From Rhodobacter maris (GTDB lineage Bacteria > Pseudomonadota > Alphaproteobacteria > Rhodobacterales > Rhodobacteraceae), in the NCBI RefSeq assembly GCF_900217815.1, contig NZ_OBMT01000001.1, positions 310,001-374,000 on the forward strand: a stretch of 64,000 bases of DNA, written 5' to 3'. This document shows positions 54,380 to 63,611 of the stretch, piece after piece (the first letter of the stretch is position 1; each line of letters starts with the position of its first letter). The position numbers were made by a program, and so were the translations under genes. Under the pieces are notes generated by a model. It made no database searches. It saw nothing but the letters and a program-made list of their open reading frames with translations, and had not been told where the DNA came from.

Positions 54380-55018
54380 ATGACGCTTTTCGAGATGTTG
54401 GCGCAATTTTCTTGCGCGCCTGTGGCGTGGCTGCGCCGGCGTGCCGCACCGCTGCCCGGCTTTTCAGCAGTGCTGGGCATGGTGCTGATCCTTGCGCTGA
54501 CGGGCGTGGGGCCGCTTCGGGCGCAGGAGCTCGAAGACGACCCGCCGCTGAGCGAGACCGAGCGCGAAGCCGCGCTGAGCACGCAGAGCGGGCGCGGGCC
54601 GGTGACCAACCTGCCGCTGCCGCGGTTCGTCTCGCTCAAGGGCTCCGAGGGGAATGCCCGCCGCGGCCCCTCGCTGTCCCACCGGATCGACTGGGTGTTC
54701 AAACATGCGGGCATGCCGTTGCGCATCACCGCCGAATTCGGCCACTGGCGGCGCGTGGAAGACCGCGATGGTGCGGGCGGCTGGGTGCATTACTCCCTGC
54801 TGTCGGGGGTGCGCACAGTGATCGTCGAGGAAGATATGACCGAGCTTCACGCCCGGGGCGATGCCGCTTCGCCCGTTGTGGCACTGGCCGAAATGGGGGC
54901 GATTGCAAAGCTGGGCGACTGCACCCGCGACTGGTGCGAGATCTCTGCCGACAGCGCCGATGGCTGGGTGCCGAAAACACAGATCTGGGGCGTCGATGCC
55001 GACGAGATCCGCGACTGA
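54380..55018 (+). CDS. Exported SH3-domain protein
   Basis: A 212-residue protein. A hydrophobic stretch (about 27-45) is a signal or membrane anchor, followed by an acidic linker. A bacterial SH3-like domain begins near residue 88 (SLKGSEGNARRGPSLSHRI) and contains HWRRVEDRDGAGGWVH. A second SH3-like repeat follows to the C-terminus (CTRDWCEISADSADGWVPK). Such domains bind peptidoglycan or proteins at the cell envelope; the partner is unknown. ATG at 54380; codon use is like its neighbours. Confidence 0.83.
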   Translation: MTLFEMLAQFSCAPVAWLRRRAAPLPGFSAVLGMVLILALTGVGPLRAQELEDDPPLSETEREAALSTQSGRGPVTNLPLPRFVSLKGSEGNARRGPSLSHRIDWVFKHAGMPLRITAEFGHWRRVEDRDGAGGWVHYSLLSGVRTVIVEEDMTELHARGDAASPVVALAEMGAIAKLGDCTRDWCEISADSADGWVPKTQIWGVDADEIRD

Positions 55019-55104
55019 GCGCAGCTTGCCTCGCGGCGCAAACGCCCGTGACGCAGCGGCATGGATCGGTTAGGGAAGACCCCGTTGTCTCAGGCGAGTC
55101 GCCC

Positions 55105-55989
55105 ATGCCCCAAGATCCGCAAACCCAAAAGCTCAACTTTTCTGCTGGGCTCGCCTCCGTTTCCGTGGCTGGCACGCTCGTTGTGCTCAAGCTCTGGGCT
55201 CTCTGGGCGACCGGCGCGCTGTCGATCGCGGCCTCGCTCGCCGATTCGGCGATGGATCTGCTGATCTCCTGTGCCGGGCTCGCCGCGATTCTTTACGCCG
55301 CGCGTCCCGCCGACGAGGATCACGCTTTCGGCCATACCTCGGTCGAGGATCTGGTCTCGCTCGGTCAGGCGCTGTTCGTGGCAGCCTCCGGCGCGGCGAT
55401 CCTCTGGACCGGCATCGAACGGCTGATCGCCGCCACCCCTCCCGATCTGGCCGATGAGGGCGCCGGGATCGCGGTGATGATCGTCTCGGTGCTGCTGACG
55501 GCGGCGCTGGTGTTCTGGCAAAAGCGGGTTGCGGCGCGCACCGGCAACAAGGTCGTCTCCGCGGACATGCTGCATTACGTGGGCGATCTGATCCCGACCT
55601 GCGGCGCGATTCTGGCCCTTTGGCTGTCGGCCCGGTTCGATCTCGCCCGCGCCGACAGCGTGATCGCCATCCTCGCGGCGCTGATCATGCTGCGCGGCGC
55701 CGCGAAGATCTTTGTGGCGAGTTGGCACGCGCTGATGGACCGCGCCGCCGCTCCCGAGGTGATCCGCAGCATCGCCGAGATTGCCGAGATCTGGCCCGGG
55801 GTGCGCGGTTTTCACGACCTCAGGACCCGCACCGCGGGCGCCAAGATCTTCGTGCAACTTCATATCGAGCTTGACGGCGCGCAATCGCTCGAGGCCGCCC
55901 ATGCGATCGCGCGAAGCCTCAAGCGCGCGATCATCGAGGCGCATCCTCAGGCGGATGTGATCATCCATATGGATGTCTGGCAGGATTGA
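55105..55989 (+). CDS. Cation diffusion facilitator (FieF-like metal exporter)
   Basis: A 294-residue transporter with about six membrane segments. Metal-binding signature residues are DSAMDLL (about residue 48), a His/Asp pair HAFGH (about 74) and HYVGDL (about 155). The C-terminal cytoplasmic domain (about 200-294, EIWPGVRGFHDLRTRTAG) is the standard CDF dimerisation fold. Members exchange Zn, Fe or Cd for protons; the metal specificity cannot be read here. The ATG at 55105 has no strong ribosome-binding site. Confidence 0.92.
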   Translation: MPQDPQTQKLNFSAGLASVSVAGTLVVLKLWALWATGALSIAASLADSAMDLLISCAGLAAILYAARPADEDHAFGHTSVEDLVSLGQALFVAASGAAILWTGIERLIAATPPDLADEGAGIAVMIVSVLLTAALVFWQKRVAARTGNKVVSADMLHYVGDLIPTCGAILALWLSARFDLARADSVIAILAALIMLRGAAKIFVASWHALMDRAAAPEVIRSIAEIAEIWPGVRGFHDLRTRTAGAKIFVQLHIELDGAQSLEAAHAIARSLKRAIIEAHPQADVIIHMDVWQD

Positions 55990-56054
55990 GGCGGAACCCT
56001 CCCGGCCCGGGCGCGTTCTCCTCGCGAAACGCAACCAGGCAACAGGAGGTTCTC

Positions 56055-56390
56055 ATGGCCAGTGCCCATCCGATCCCGCAAAGCAACGGCAAGCTGTCCC
56101 CCGAGGTGGCGAAGCTGGAACAGCAGATCGAGAAGTTGAGCGCCGAGCTGGCGGAGCTGACCCGCAACGCAGGCGATTACGGTGCAAGCCGGATGGCGCA
56201 GCTTGCCGAGCAGGCGCAGGATCTGCGCGCCGAGATCGCGGCACGCTCCTCGGCCGCGGCGGAAATCGCGCGCGAGCGCCTCGCGACGGCGGAAGGTGCG
56301 GTCGAGGACCGCGTGCGCGCCAATCCGATGGCGGCGCTCGGCATTGCTGCGGGCGTGGGCTTTCTCGCCGCGCTCATGGTCAAGCGCTGA
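56055..56390 (+). CDS. ElaB/YqjD-like (DUF883) membrane-anchored protein
   Basis: A 111-residue protein. A long amphipathic helical region (VAKLEQQIEKLSAELAELTR) is followed by NPMAALGIAAGVGFLAALMVKR, the C-terminal membrane anchor typical of DUF883 (ElaB/YqjD). These proteins bind ribosomes to the inner membrane in E. coli. A perfect AGGAGG site lies before the ATG. The next gene, a YqjE-like membrane protein, begins 4 bases after this stop, so the two form an operon. Confidence 0.87.
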   Translation: MASAHPIPQSNGKLSPEVAKLEQQIEKLSAELAELTRNAGDYGASRMAQLAEQAQDLRAEIAARSSAAAEIARERLATAEGAVEDRVRANPMAALGIAAGVGFLAALMVKR

Positions 56391-56394
56391 TCCG

Positions 56395-56811
56395 ATGGGC
56401 GATCTGGTGCAGATCGCGCTCGGTCTGGTCGGGGGTCTTGCGCCCCCGGTCGCGCCCGCACGCGGCAAGATCGTCGCCCTCGCGCTGATCGGCGCCTTCA
56501 CCGCCACGGCTTATGCCGCGGCGGCGTTCGCGCTCTGGTTCGCGCTCGTGCCGCTGATCGGCCCCGCATTCGCGGCCCTGACGCTTGCCGGGCTCGCGCT
56601 TCTGTCTGCGTTGATCACCTGGGGTCTGCTCGCGCTCCTCGATGCCCGCGCCAGAGCACGTGCCGAAGCGGCGCGCGCCGCGGCTCTCCATTCCGCGCTC
56701 AGCGAAGCGGCGCTGACCACTCTTCCCAAGCTCATCGCCGATCACCCGCTTGCCACGGTGGCGCTGGCCGCGGGGCTTGCCTTCGCGCTCACGCCCCGCT
56801 CCGATGCTTAG
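56395..56811 (+). CDS. YqjE-like membrane protein
   Basis: A 138-residue protein with two membrane helices at about 28-50 and 57-82 (IGPAFAALTLAGLALLSAL). It is Ala/Leu-rich with a basic middle (ARARARAEAARAAALH). This fits the YqjE/phage-holin-like family that accompanies ElaB/YqjD genes. It is translated 4 bases after the ElaB-like gene. Function is unknown. It is convergent with the PAP2 phosphatase gene. Confidence 0.8.
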   Translation: MGDLVQIALGLVGGLAPPVAPARGKIVALALIGAFTATAYAAAAFALWFALVPLIGPAFAALTLAGLALLSALITWGLLALLDARARARAEAARAAALHSALSEAALTTLPKLIADHPLATVALAAGLAFALTPRSDA

Positions 56812-56852
56812 CCCGAGCCCGGAGGCCCAACTCCCGGCCCCCGGCGCGCGTG

Positions 56853-57665
56853 TCAGGTCCGACGCGAGACCGGTACCGCGCGCATGCCGAGCCGTTCGGG
56901 GAGAGACAGCCTGAACCAGGTCTCCCGGACCCGGTCGCGCAAAGCGGCAAAGCACAGCGTCGCAACCCGCCTCGAAACAAGATCGCGATTGCGCGCACCG
57001 TAGAGTTGATGGCTCAAGGCAAGCGTGAACAGGGTGCCAAGACCTGCGCCAACCAGCACGTCCGACATCCAGTGCATCCCGATCAGGGCGCGCGTCAACG
57101 CAATCAGCCCCCCCGCTGTCAGCAAGCCCAGCGCATGACGCGGCAAGATCAGTGCCAGCGCCACCATCATCGCCATCGCCGTGGTCGCATGCCCGGAGGG
57201 AAAGCTCGCATGCCCGGCCTGAAAGGCGAAACTGACAAAATCGAACTCCCCGGCCGCCTCCAGCGTCGGGCGCGCGCGCCCGATGATGTTCTTGGCGAGG
57301 CTCGAAAGCACCCCGCTGCCCGCCACAGCGCCAAGCACGAACAGCACTGCGGCGCGCATCCGGCGCAGCGCCACCTGCCGGCGCCCGGTTTCGCGTATCA
57401 ACAACAGTTGCACGACCGCAAGGGCGGCCAGCCCGCTTCCGAGTGGCCAGCCCGCATTGCCAAGCCGGGTCAGCCCGCGCAGCAGATCCCGCAGTGCCGG
57501 ATCAAGCTGTTGGGAGAGCGCGCGCACCGGAGGATCCAGCAACACCATCACCAGAAAGATCCCGATCACGATCGCACTGCCCCGGGAGAGGGCGCTTTGG
57601 CGGGGCAGGGACGGGCGCGGCAGCGCAAACGGCGCCATGTGCCGGATCGGACGATCTGAGGTCAT
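56853..57665 (-). CDS. PAP2-family membrane phosphatase
   Basis: A 270-residue protein with about six membrane helices. The three PAP2 phosphatase motifs are present: KNIIGRARP (about 128), PSGHATT (about 158) and RALIGMHWMSDVL (about 197), with the catalytic histidines. Substrates may be undecaprenyl pyrophosphate or lipid A phosphate groups. Its ATG overlaps the last base of the glycosyltransferase stop codon (TGATG), so the two are translated together. The pairing suggests lipid or lipid A remodelling. Confidence 0.92.
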   Translation of the reverse strand: MTSDRPIRHMAPFALPRPSLPRQSALSRGSAIVIGIFLVMVLLDPPVRALSQQLDPALRDLLRGLTRLGNAGWPLGSGLAALAVVQLLLIRETGRRQVALRRMRAAVLFVLGAVAGSGVLSSLAKNIIGRARPTLEAAGEFDFVSFAFQAGHASFPSGHATTAMAMMVALALILPRHALGLLTAGGLIALTRALIGMHWMSDVLVGAGLGTLFTLALSHQLYGARNRDLVSRRVATLCFAALRDRVRETWFRLSLPERLGMRAVPVSRRT

Positions 57666-59332
57666 CACTGGACTCCACAATCAAGAAGGTCAAGGGTGAC
57701 GGATCTGCCCGCCCCGAGGGCAAACCCCGTAAACCGACCCTTTGTCACGCAAGCAGCGGGAATCGGGGTATCCACGGTGCTGGACCGGATCACGAACTGG
57801 CAGGCCCCGCCCACGAGATCGGCGGGCAGCGGGGCATGCACCGCGATCAGCCGCGTCTCGCGCCCGCCGAGCCAGAGCAGCGAGGGTTCGCTGTAACCCC
57901 AGCCGGTGAGACGGGGCCGGTCACAGCCCGCGGCATGGGCGAGCCGGACGGCGGTTTCGACCGCGCGATGCCCCGGCCAGAGGCTGTCCAGCGCCGGCAG
58001 CGTCGCAAAAAGCCCGCTCCAGAGTGCGAGTCCCGCGGCAGCGCTCAGCGCAACGAGAGGCCGCCAAAGACCATGCCAGATCACTAAGGCCAGGGCCGCA
58101 ACGCACCCGGTGGCAACGGCGAGCCCCAGCGCGAGCGGCCAGAGCTCCGTGGCGCGCGCGCCGGACTGCCAAGCAAGCGCCAGCGCCGCCCCGCCCAGCG
58201 CCGGCCCCGGCACAAGCGCTGCGATGGCAGCGCCCCGCCAGCCCCGCCCCGACCCGATCCCGGCCGGGGCGAAATGCGCCGCGGCCAGCGCCAGCGCCGG
58301 ATAGAGCGGCAGGGGATAATGCAGGAGTTTTGTCGGCACCGCCTCAAGCACACCCCACCAGGGCAGCACCCAGGCGGCGAGAAACACCACGGGCTTCGTG
58401 GCCCTCGCGCGCCAGATCGCGGGCAAGGCCAGCACCAGCAGCGCCGAAGCGGGCCAGAAGGTCGCCCAGAGCAGCGCCAGATAGCTGCCCGGCGGCGCCC
58501 CCTTCCCCTCCTGCCCGGAGGCCATTTTGGGCAAAAGATCTGTGCCGACCGACCCGGCCCAGAACTCCGCGCCCGAACGCAGCGTGATCGCCACGAACCA
58601 GGGCAAGACAATTGCGGCCCCGAGGGCGATGGGCAAAGGCGCGCGGAGCGGTGCAAGCCAGCCCGCCTCGCGCCGTAGCAGCGCGACGGCGAGCGCAGTC
58701 GCCCCCACCACCCCGGGGGCAATCGGACCCTTGACGAGAATACCGAACGCCAGCGCCCCCCAGAAGACAAAGGCGAGCGCGGAGCCGGGCGGAACCGCCC
58801 CCGGAACGCGCATATGCAGCCGCGCGAGAACCGCCTGCGCGGCAAGGATCGTCGCCAAAAGCACCGCGTCGGTTTTGGCGATCCGCGCCTCTGCGCCGAG
58901 CAACAGCGTTGCGGCCAGCAGGGCGGCGCCGCCCAGCGCCGCGCGCCGACCGACGAGCGGGGTGCCCACGAGCACCGTCAACCACAGCGCCAGCACGGCG
59001 CCCGCCAGAGAGGGCAGTCGATAGACCCAGAGCGGTGCTTCGGCCCCCGCCCCGCTTGCCAGCGCCGCCGCGGATTGCAGCCAGTAGATCCCAGCGGGTT
59101 TTTTCAGCCGCGGCGTGTCGCCAAACCGGATCTCGATCGGATCGCCGCTTTCCACCATCTGCCGGCTGGCCTGAACGAAGCGCGCCTCGTCCCGGTCGGT
59201 CACGGGAAGGGTGGCAAAGCCGGGCAGAAAGGCCGCGAGCCCGACAAACAGGAGCAGAACGGCAACGATCCGGCGCAGCCGCGGCGCCGTGAGCCCGAGA
59301 AGGGGCAGAATGCGGATATCCGGAACGTGCAT
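57665..59332 (-). CDS. ArnT-like glycosyltransferase (GT83 type)
   Basis: A 555-residue polytopic membrane enzyme. Its first periplasmic loop carries TLPVTDRDEARFVQASRQM, with the DxDEARF motif of ArnT/PMT-type glycosyltransferases, and RLKKPAGIYWLQ follows. Roughly 10-12 hydrophobic segments are seen. ArnT relatives transfer a sugar or aminosugar from a polyprenyl phosphate to lipid A or another acceptor. The sugar is unknown. The start MHVPDIRIL at 59332 is preferred over upstream in-frame codons. It forms an operon with the PAP2 gene. Confidence 0.87.
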   Translation of the reverse strand: MHVPDIRILPLLGLTAPRLRRIVAVLLLFVGLAAFLPGFATLPVTDRDEARFVQASRQMVESGDPIEIRFGDTPRLKKPAGIYWLQSAAALASGAGAEAPLWVYRLPSLAGAVLALWLTVLVGTPLVGRRAALGGAALLAATLLLGAEARIAKTDAVLLATILAAQAVLARLHMRVPGAVPPGSALAFVFWGALAFGILVKGPIAPGVVGATALAVALLRREAGWLAPLRAPLPIALGAAIVLPWFVAITLRSGAEFWAGSVGTDLLPKMASGQEGKGAPPGSYLALLWATFWPASALLVLALPAIWRARATKPVVFLAAWVLPWWGVLEAVPTKLLHYPLPLYPALALAAAHFAPAGIGSGRGWRGAAIAALVPGPALGGAALALAWQSGARATELWPLALGLAVATGCVAALALVIWHGLWRPLVALSAAAGLALWSGLFATLPALDSLWPGHRAVETAVRLAHAAGCDRPRLTGWGYSEPSLLWLGGRETRLIAVHAPLPADLVGGACQFVIRSSTVDTPIPAACVTKGRFTGFALGAGRSVTLDLLDCGVQ

Positions 59333-59617
59333 GGAACCTGTGCCGACGAGATCTCCGTACCCTAGCCAGTGTGGATCACCGAAATGCAACTAAGAGATAT
59401 CCGTTTCATGACGCCAGGCGGGCGACGACCGGTTTCGCCAAGGCAAGACAGATCGCGAGCGGGGAACTGACGCATTGGGAGGCGAGACGGTCTGCGGCGG
59501 CGGCCAGCCCGGTGACGGACCGGGCGTCGCCCAAGAGGCCTGCCCCGATCCGCAGAAAACCTGTTGCGGCGCAAGGCGGGGGCGCAGGGCCGTGCAATAC
59601 ACGCGCGCCCCGCCCGT

Positions 59618-60358
59618 TCAGAAAAACCCTTCCATGCCGCGCAGGCCCGCGAGACCCGCCGAGATCGCCATCACGAAAAGCGCTATCCGGCGATATTGCG
59701 CATCGTTGAGACGCCTGAAGATTAGCCCTCCCGCCCAGGTGCCAATCAGCATGGGGGCGAGGGCCATCAGAGTGAGCCGGAGAGCGGTGCCGTCGATCGC
59801 GCCCGCGAGCCACAGCCCCGGCGCGGCGATCACCGCAGTGACGAAGAAGAAGAGCAAAAGCGAGGCCCGTGTCTGCGCCGGGCTCGTCCCCGCGCCGAGG
59901 TAATAGACCACCGCAGGCGGCCCGGGCATGGCCGCGAGGCCGGAAAACGCCCCGGCGGCAAGCCCTGCGAGCAGCGCGAGCCCGCCATGCGGATGGGGGT
60001 GCCGGGGCTTGTAGCGCAGCAGCAGAAACAATCCCGCGAGCACGAGCGCCGCAATCAGCACCCGCGCCGCATCTGGGCTGAGCGCGGTGAGCGCCCAGAT
60101 GCCGAGCGGCGTGCCCGCCAGCGCGCCAAGCGAGAGCCGGAGGAGCGAGGGGCGATGGGCATGGCCGCGCAGCTGCCACAGATCCTGCACTCCGATCACG
60201 AGTTGCAAGAGCACGGCAAGCGTCACCGCCTCGACGGGCGGGATCACGAGCGAGAGCACTGGCACCGCAGCAATGGCAAAGCCAAAGCCCGCAATGCCGC
60301 GCAAAACCGCGGCAAAGCTCACCGCGAGCAGCACGAACAGGGTCTGGGTCTCGAACAT
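59618..60358 (-). CDS. TauE/SafE-family sulfite or sulfonate exporter
   Basis: A 246-residue membrane protein of about eight predicted helices with short Gly/Pro-rich repeats (GIAGFGFAIAAVPVLSLVIPP; GAFSGLAAMPGPPAVVYYLGAG). It belongs to the TauE/SafE family, whose members export sulfite, sulfoacetate or other anions. Taurine genes lie about 1.5 kb to the right, so a role in removing sulfite made during taurine use is attractive but unproven. Start ATG at 60358; a GTG two codons upstream is an alternative. The gap 59390-59617 shows nothing supported. Confidence 0.88.
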   Translation of the reverse strand: MFETQTLFVLLAVSFAAVLRGIAGFGFAIAAVPVLSLVIPPVEAVTLAVLLQLVIGVQDLWQLRGHAHRPSLLRLSLGALAGTPLGIWALTALSPDAARVLIAALVLAGLFLLLRYKPRHPHPHGGLALLAGLAAGAFSGLAAMPGPPAVVYYLGAGTSPAQTRASLLLFFFVTAVIAAPGLWLAGAIDGTALRLTLMALAPMLIGTWAGGLIFRRLNDAQYRRIALFVMAISAGLAGLRGMEGFF

Positions 60359-60429
60359 CGGCACTCCGCGGATCCTGCCCCGGCCCTATCCCGGGCGGCG
60401 GCGCGCCGGATGGGCCAGAGCGGCGCATT

Positions 60430-61899
60430 CTATGGGGCCAGTTTCACCGATCCGCCCTGCCCCGCCAAGCGGGCAGAAATCTCGCCCAGCCGTTTCAGAC
60501 CCGGCACGATGGCCCCCGTCTCGATCAGCGACAGGCCAAGCCGCAAATATCGCCCGGCCTGATCGGGGGCAACGAAAGGATCCCCGCTTTCCATCACCAC
60601 CCCTTCGGCAAGCGCGGCAGAGATCAGCGCGCGCCCGTCCACCCCGGCCGGGCATTCGAGCCAGAGGCTCGAGCCGCCATGGCAGGGCGCGGGCAGAGAA
60701 AACCCCGGCAACAGCGCGGGCAGATGCTCCATCGCGCGATACCAGCGCTCGGCATGGGCGGCGCGGAGCTTGCGCACAAGCGTGCGGTAATGCCCCTCGG
60801 CAAGGAAAATCGCCGCGGTGCGCTGGTTGTTGAGGGGCGCCGAGCGATGCACGAGCCGGCGCAGCCAGCGCGCCTCGGTCACCAAGGGTTCGGGCGCGAC
60901 GAGAAAGCCGAGCCGCACTCCGGGGGCGAGTACTTTCGACAAGGTCCCCAGATAGATCACCCTCCCGTCGCGATCGCGCGACTTGAGCGAGAGATCGGGG
61001 GCGAAGGAAACCTCGCCCTCGTAATCATCCTCGACGATCAGGAAATCGTCCTGGCTGGCGCGGGCGAGGATCTCGTCGCGGCGCGGATCGGGCATCACCA
61101 GCATCGAGGGGCAATGCGCGCCGGGCGTGAGCACGGCGAGATCGAGGCCGAGGCCGGGCGCGATGCGCGCGCCCTGCGCGTCGATCGGCAGGGGGGTGAT
61201 CGCAGCGCCGGACATTTCCAGAATGAAGCGCGAATCCGGGTAGCCCGGCAGTTCGCAGCCCACGCGCCGTCCGGGCCCGGCCAAAAGCTGCGCCATCAGA
61301 TAAAACCCTTCCTGCGCGCCGAGCGTGACGAGGATCTCCTCGGGGCGGGCAAAGATGCCGCGCTCGGGCAGGATCCGGGTGCGGATCTGCTCGATCAGCA
61401 TCGGGTCATCTTCCACCGCGCGGTCGGCCGCCCACCAGTCGGCGGACGCCCGGCCCAGAGCATCGCGCGAACAGGCCCGCCAGGCGGCGAGCGGAAACAG
61501 CCGCGGATCCACCTGCCCGAAGATGAACGGATAGGGAAATTCCTGCCAGTTCATCGGCTTGCGAATATGGTTGAGGCGCGAGGGATGCGCCCCGATGCGG
61601 CTCTCCCAATCCACCACCGACGGGTTGAGGGCGGGGCGGATCCGTCCGGCACCGCGCGCGGCCACAAAGCACCCCCGGCGCGGCTGCGCCTCAAGATAGC
61701 CGCGCGCGACCAGTTCGTCATAGACCGCGGTGGCGGTGTTGCGCGCGATGCCGAGCCTTTGCGCGAGGAGGCGCGAGGAGACCATCTTCTGTCCGGGCAG
61801 GAGCTTGCCCTCATGAATCGCGGCAATCAGCGCCCGGCGCAGCTGGCGCTGCAACGGTTCGGCGCTTTCGCGGTCAATGGTGACAGGCAGGTTTTGCAT
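60430..61899 (-). CDS. tauR: MocR/GntR-PLP regulator, TauR-like
   Basis: A 489-residue regulator. A GntR-type winged helix spans residues about 15-75 (RRALIAAIHEGKLLPGQKMVSSRLLAQ, RNTATAVYDELVARGYL). It is fused to an aminotransferase-like domain that includes a PLP lysine in LGTLSKVLAPGVRLGFL (about residue 315). This is the MocR group. It is divergent from the taurine-pyruvate aminotransferase gene, as tauR is in Rhodobacter capsulatus, where TauR activates tpa and tauABC. The start MQNLPVTID (ATG at 61899) is chosen because the helix-turn-helix begins there. The gene symbol is inferred from position and family. Confidence 0.86.
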   Translation of the reverse strand: MQNLPVTIDRESAEPLQRQLRRALIAAIHEGKLLPGQKMVSSRLLAQRLGIARNTATAVYDELVARGYLEAQPRRGCFVAARGAGRIRPALNPSVVDWESRIGAHPSRLNHIRKPMNWQEFPYPFIFGQVDPRLFPLAAWRACSRDALGRASADWWAADRAVEDDPMLIEQIRTRILPERGIFARPEEILVTLGAQEGFYLMAQLLAGPGRRVGCELPGYPDSRFILEMSGAAITPLPIDAQGARIAPGLGLDLAVLTPGAHCPSMLVMPDPRRDEILARASQDDFLIVEDDYEGEVSFAPDLSLKSRDRDGRVIYLGTLSKVLAPGVRLGFLVAPEPLVTEARWLRRLVHRSAPLNNQRTAAIFLAEGHYRTLVRKLRAAHAERWYRAMEHLPALLPGFSLPAPCHGGSSLWLECPAGVDGRALISAALAEGVVMESGDPFVAPDQAGRYLRLGLSLIETGAIVPGLKRLGEISARLAGQGGSVKLAP

Positions 61900-62011
61900 C
61901 GGGCTCTCCCGCTTCCTTGTCGGAACCGGCCCCAGAAGGCGCAAGCCCGCCCAAGCCGAAGCGACGCCTTATCCGCGCCACGCCCAAAGATCAGGCACCC
62001 GCACCAAGGGG

Positions 62012-62084
62012 TGGCCCAATTATGGTGCCAGACCGGGACGGACAGGCCAAACTGGCCCCATCGGTTGCGCGACTTTGGCCCTGT
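62012..62084. promoter_or_regulatory. Candidate TauR operator repeats in the tauR-tpa intergenic region
   Basis: Three direct repeats of the form TGGCCCNNT lie at 62012-62020, 62053-62061 and 62076-62084, plus GGCCAAACTGGCC (62045-62057), an inverted repeat. They are near the expected position for MocR-type operators. They resemble the CTGGAC(Y)TAA repeats reported for R. capsulatus TauR only in part. Everything in this 259-bp intergenic space is otherwise featureless. Confidence 0.4.
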
Positions 62085-62158
62085 GCGTCAGGGTGGCGTC
62101 AATGCTTCCCTCGGCCATCCCGTGCAACGGGCGCCGCGAAGGGAAAGGACCAATCACG

Positions 62159-63532
62159 ATGGACGGCCGCTACAACGACATTTCCGCCACGGTCGAGGCA
62201 GACCGCGCGCATGTCTGGCATCACCTCTTTCAACATGCCGTGCTTGACAAGCGCGACCCGCGCATCCTTGTCGAGGGCAAGGGCATGACGGTCTGGGACC
62301 AGACCGGGCGCGACTATCTCGATGCGGTCTCGGGCGGCGTCTGGACGGTGAATGTGGGCTACGGGCGCGAGAGCATCGCCAATGCGGTGCGCGACCAGCT
62401 TGTCAAGATCAACTATTTCGCGGGCTCGGCGGGCACGATTCCGGCGGCGCAATTCGCGCAAAGGCTCACCGAGAAGACGCCGGGGCTCAGCCGCGTCTTC
62501 TATGCCAACTCCGGTTCGGAGGCGAATGAGAAGGCTTTCAAGATGGTGCGCCAGATCGCGCACAAGCATCACGGCGGGCGCAAATGGAAGATCCTTTACC
62601 GCGAGCGCGACTATCACGGCACCTCGATGGGGGCGCTCGCCGCCTGCGGGCAGGAGCAGCGGCAGGAGCAATACGGCCCCTTCCCGGCGGGTTTCATTGC
62701 CGTGCCGCATTGCCTTGAATACCGCAAGCAATGGGATGTGGAGAACTACGGCGAACGCGCCGCCGATGCGATTGAAGACGTGATCCTGCGCGAGGGCCCC
62801 GATACGGTCGGCGCGCTCTGCCTTGAACCCGTCACCGCGGGCGGTGGCGTGATCACGCCGCCGGCGGGCTACTGGGAGCGGGTGCAGGAGATCTGCCGCA
62901 AATACGACATCCTTCTCCATATCGACGAGGTCGTCTGCGGCATGGGGCGTACCGGCGCGTGGTTCGGCTATCAGAACTACGGCATCAAGCCCGATTTCGT
63001 GACCTGCGCAAAGGGTGTGGCCTCGGGCTATGCGGCGATTTCGTGCCTGATCACCACCGAGGGGGTGTTCGACAGGTTCCGCACCGATCCCGACGATCCG
63101 ATGAGCTATTTCCGCGACATCTCCACTTTCGGCGGCTGCACCGCGGGGCCTGCCGCCGCGCTCGAGAACATGCGCATCATCGAGGATGAGGGCCTGCTCG
63201 AGAACACCCGCAAGATGGGCGTGGTGCTGATGGAGGGGCTCCATGACCTGATGGAGAAACACGCCATTGTGGGCGATGTGCGCGGCAAGGGGCTTTTCTG
63301 CGGGCTCGAACTGGTGGCAGACCGCGCCACCAAGGAGCCGCTCGCCGAGGCGCTCGTCGAGCGGATCGTCGGGCTTTGCGATGCCGAAGGCGTGCTGATC
63401 GGCAAGACCTCGCGGTCGTTTTACGGCTTCAACAACACGCTCTGCCTGAGCCCGGCGCTGATCGTCGGCCCCTCGGAGATGACGCGCATCCTCGACACGC
63501 TCGATGCTGCACTGACCAAGGCCACTCACTGA
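62159..63532 (+). CDS. tpa: Taurine-pyruvate aminotransferase
   Basis: A 457-residue PLP-dependent class III aminotransferase. The cofactor lysine is in CAKGVASGYAAISC (about residue 287), the invariant aspartate in DEVVCGMGRTGAWF (about 258), and the substrate region reads GSEANEKAFKMVRQ. Tpa moves the amino group of taurine to pyruvate, giving sulfoacetaldehyde and alanine. The ATG at 62159 opens the family start MDGRYNDIS. Divergent tauR and downstream tauA fix the pathway. A 10-bp hairpin separates tpa from tauA. Confidence 0.92.
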   Translation: MDGRYNDISATVEADRAHVWHHLFQHAVLDKRDPRILVEGKGMTVWDQTGRDYLDAVSGGVWTVNVGYGRESIANAVRDQLVKINYFAGSAGTIPAAQFAQRLTEKTPGLSRVFYANSGSEANEKAFKMVRQIAHKHHGGRKWKILYRERDYHGTSMGALAACGQEQRQEQYGPFPAGFIAVPHCLEYRKQWDVENYGERAADAIEDVILREGPDTVGALCLEPVTAGGGVITPPAGYWERVQEICRKYDILLHIDEVVCGMGRTGAWFGYQNYGIKPDFVTCAKGVASGYAAISCLITTEGVFDRFRTDPDDPMSYFRDISTFGGCTAGPAAALENMRIIEDEGLLENTRKMGVVLMEGLHDLMEKHAIVGDVRGKGLFCGLELVADRATKEPLAEALVERIVGLCDAEGVLIGKTSRSFYGFNNTLCLSPALIVGPSEMTRILDTLDAALTKATH

Positions 63533-63538
63533 ACGAAT

Positions 63539-63564
63539 GCGCCCGGCGGGCAATCGCCGGGCGC
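63539..63564 (+). other. Intercistronic hairpin between tpa and tauA
   Basis: A perfect 10-bp stem (63539-63548 with 63555-63564) with loop GGCAAT and no U tract lies just after the tpa stop. It probably tunes stability or level of the tauA message rather than ending transcription. Confidence 0.5.
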
Positions 63565-63611
63565 CCCTCCCCAAGGCCGGACAACAGGCCCCCCAACAGC
63601 AAGAGGACACA

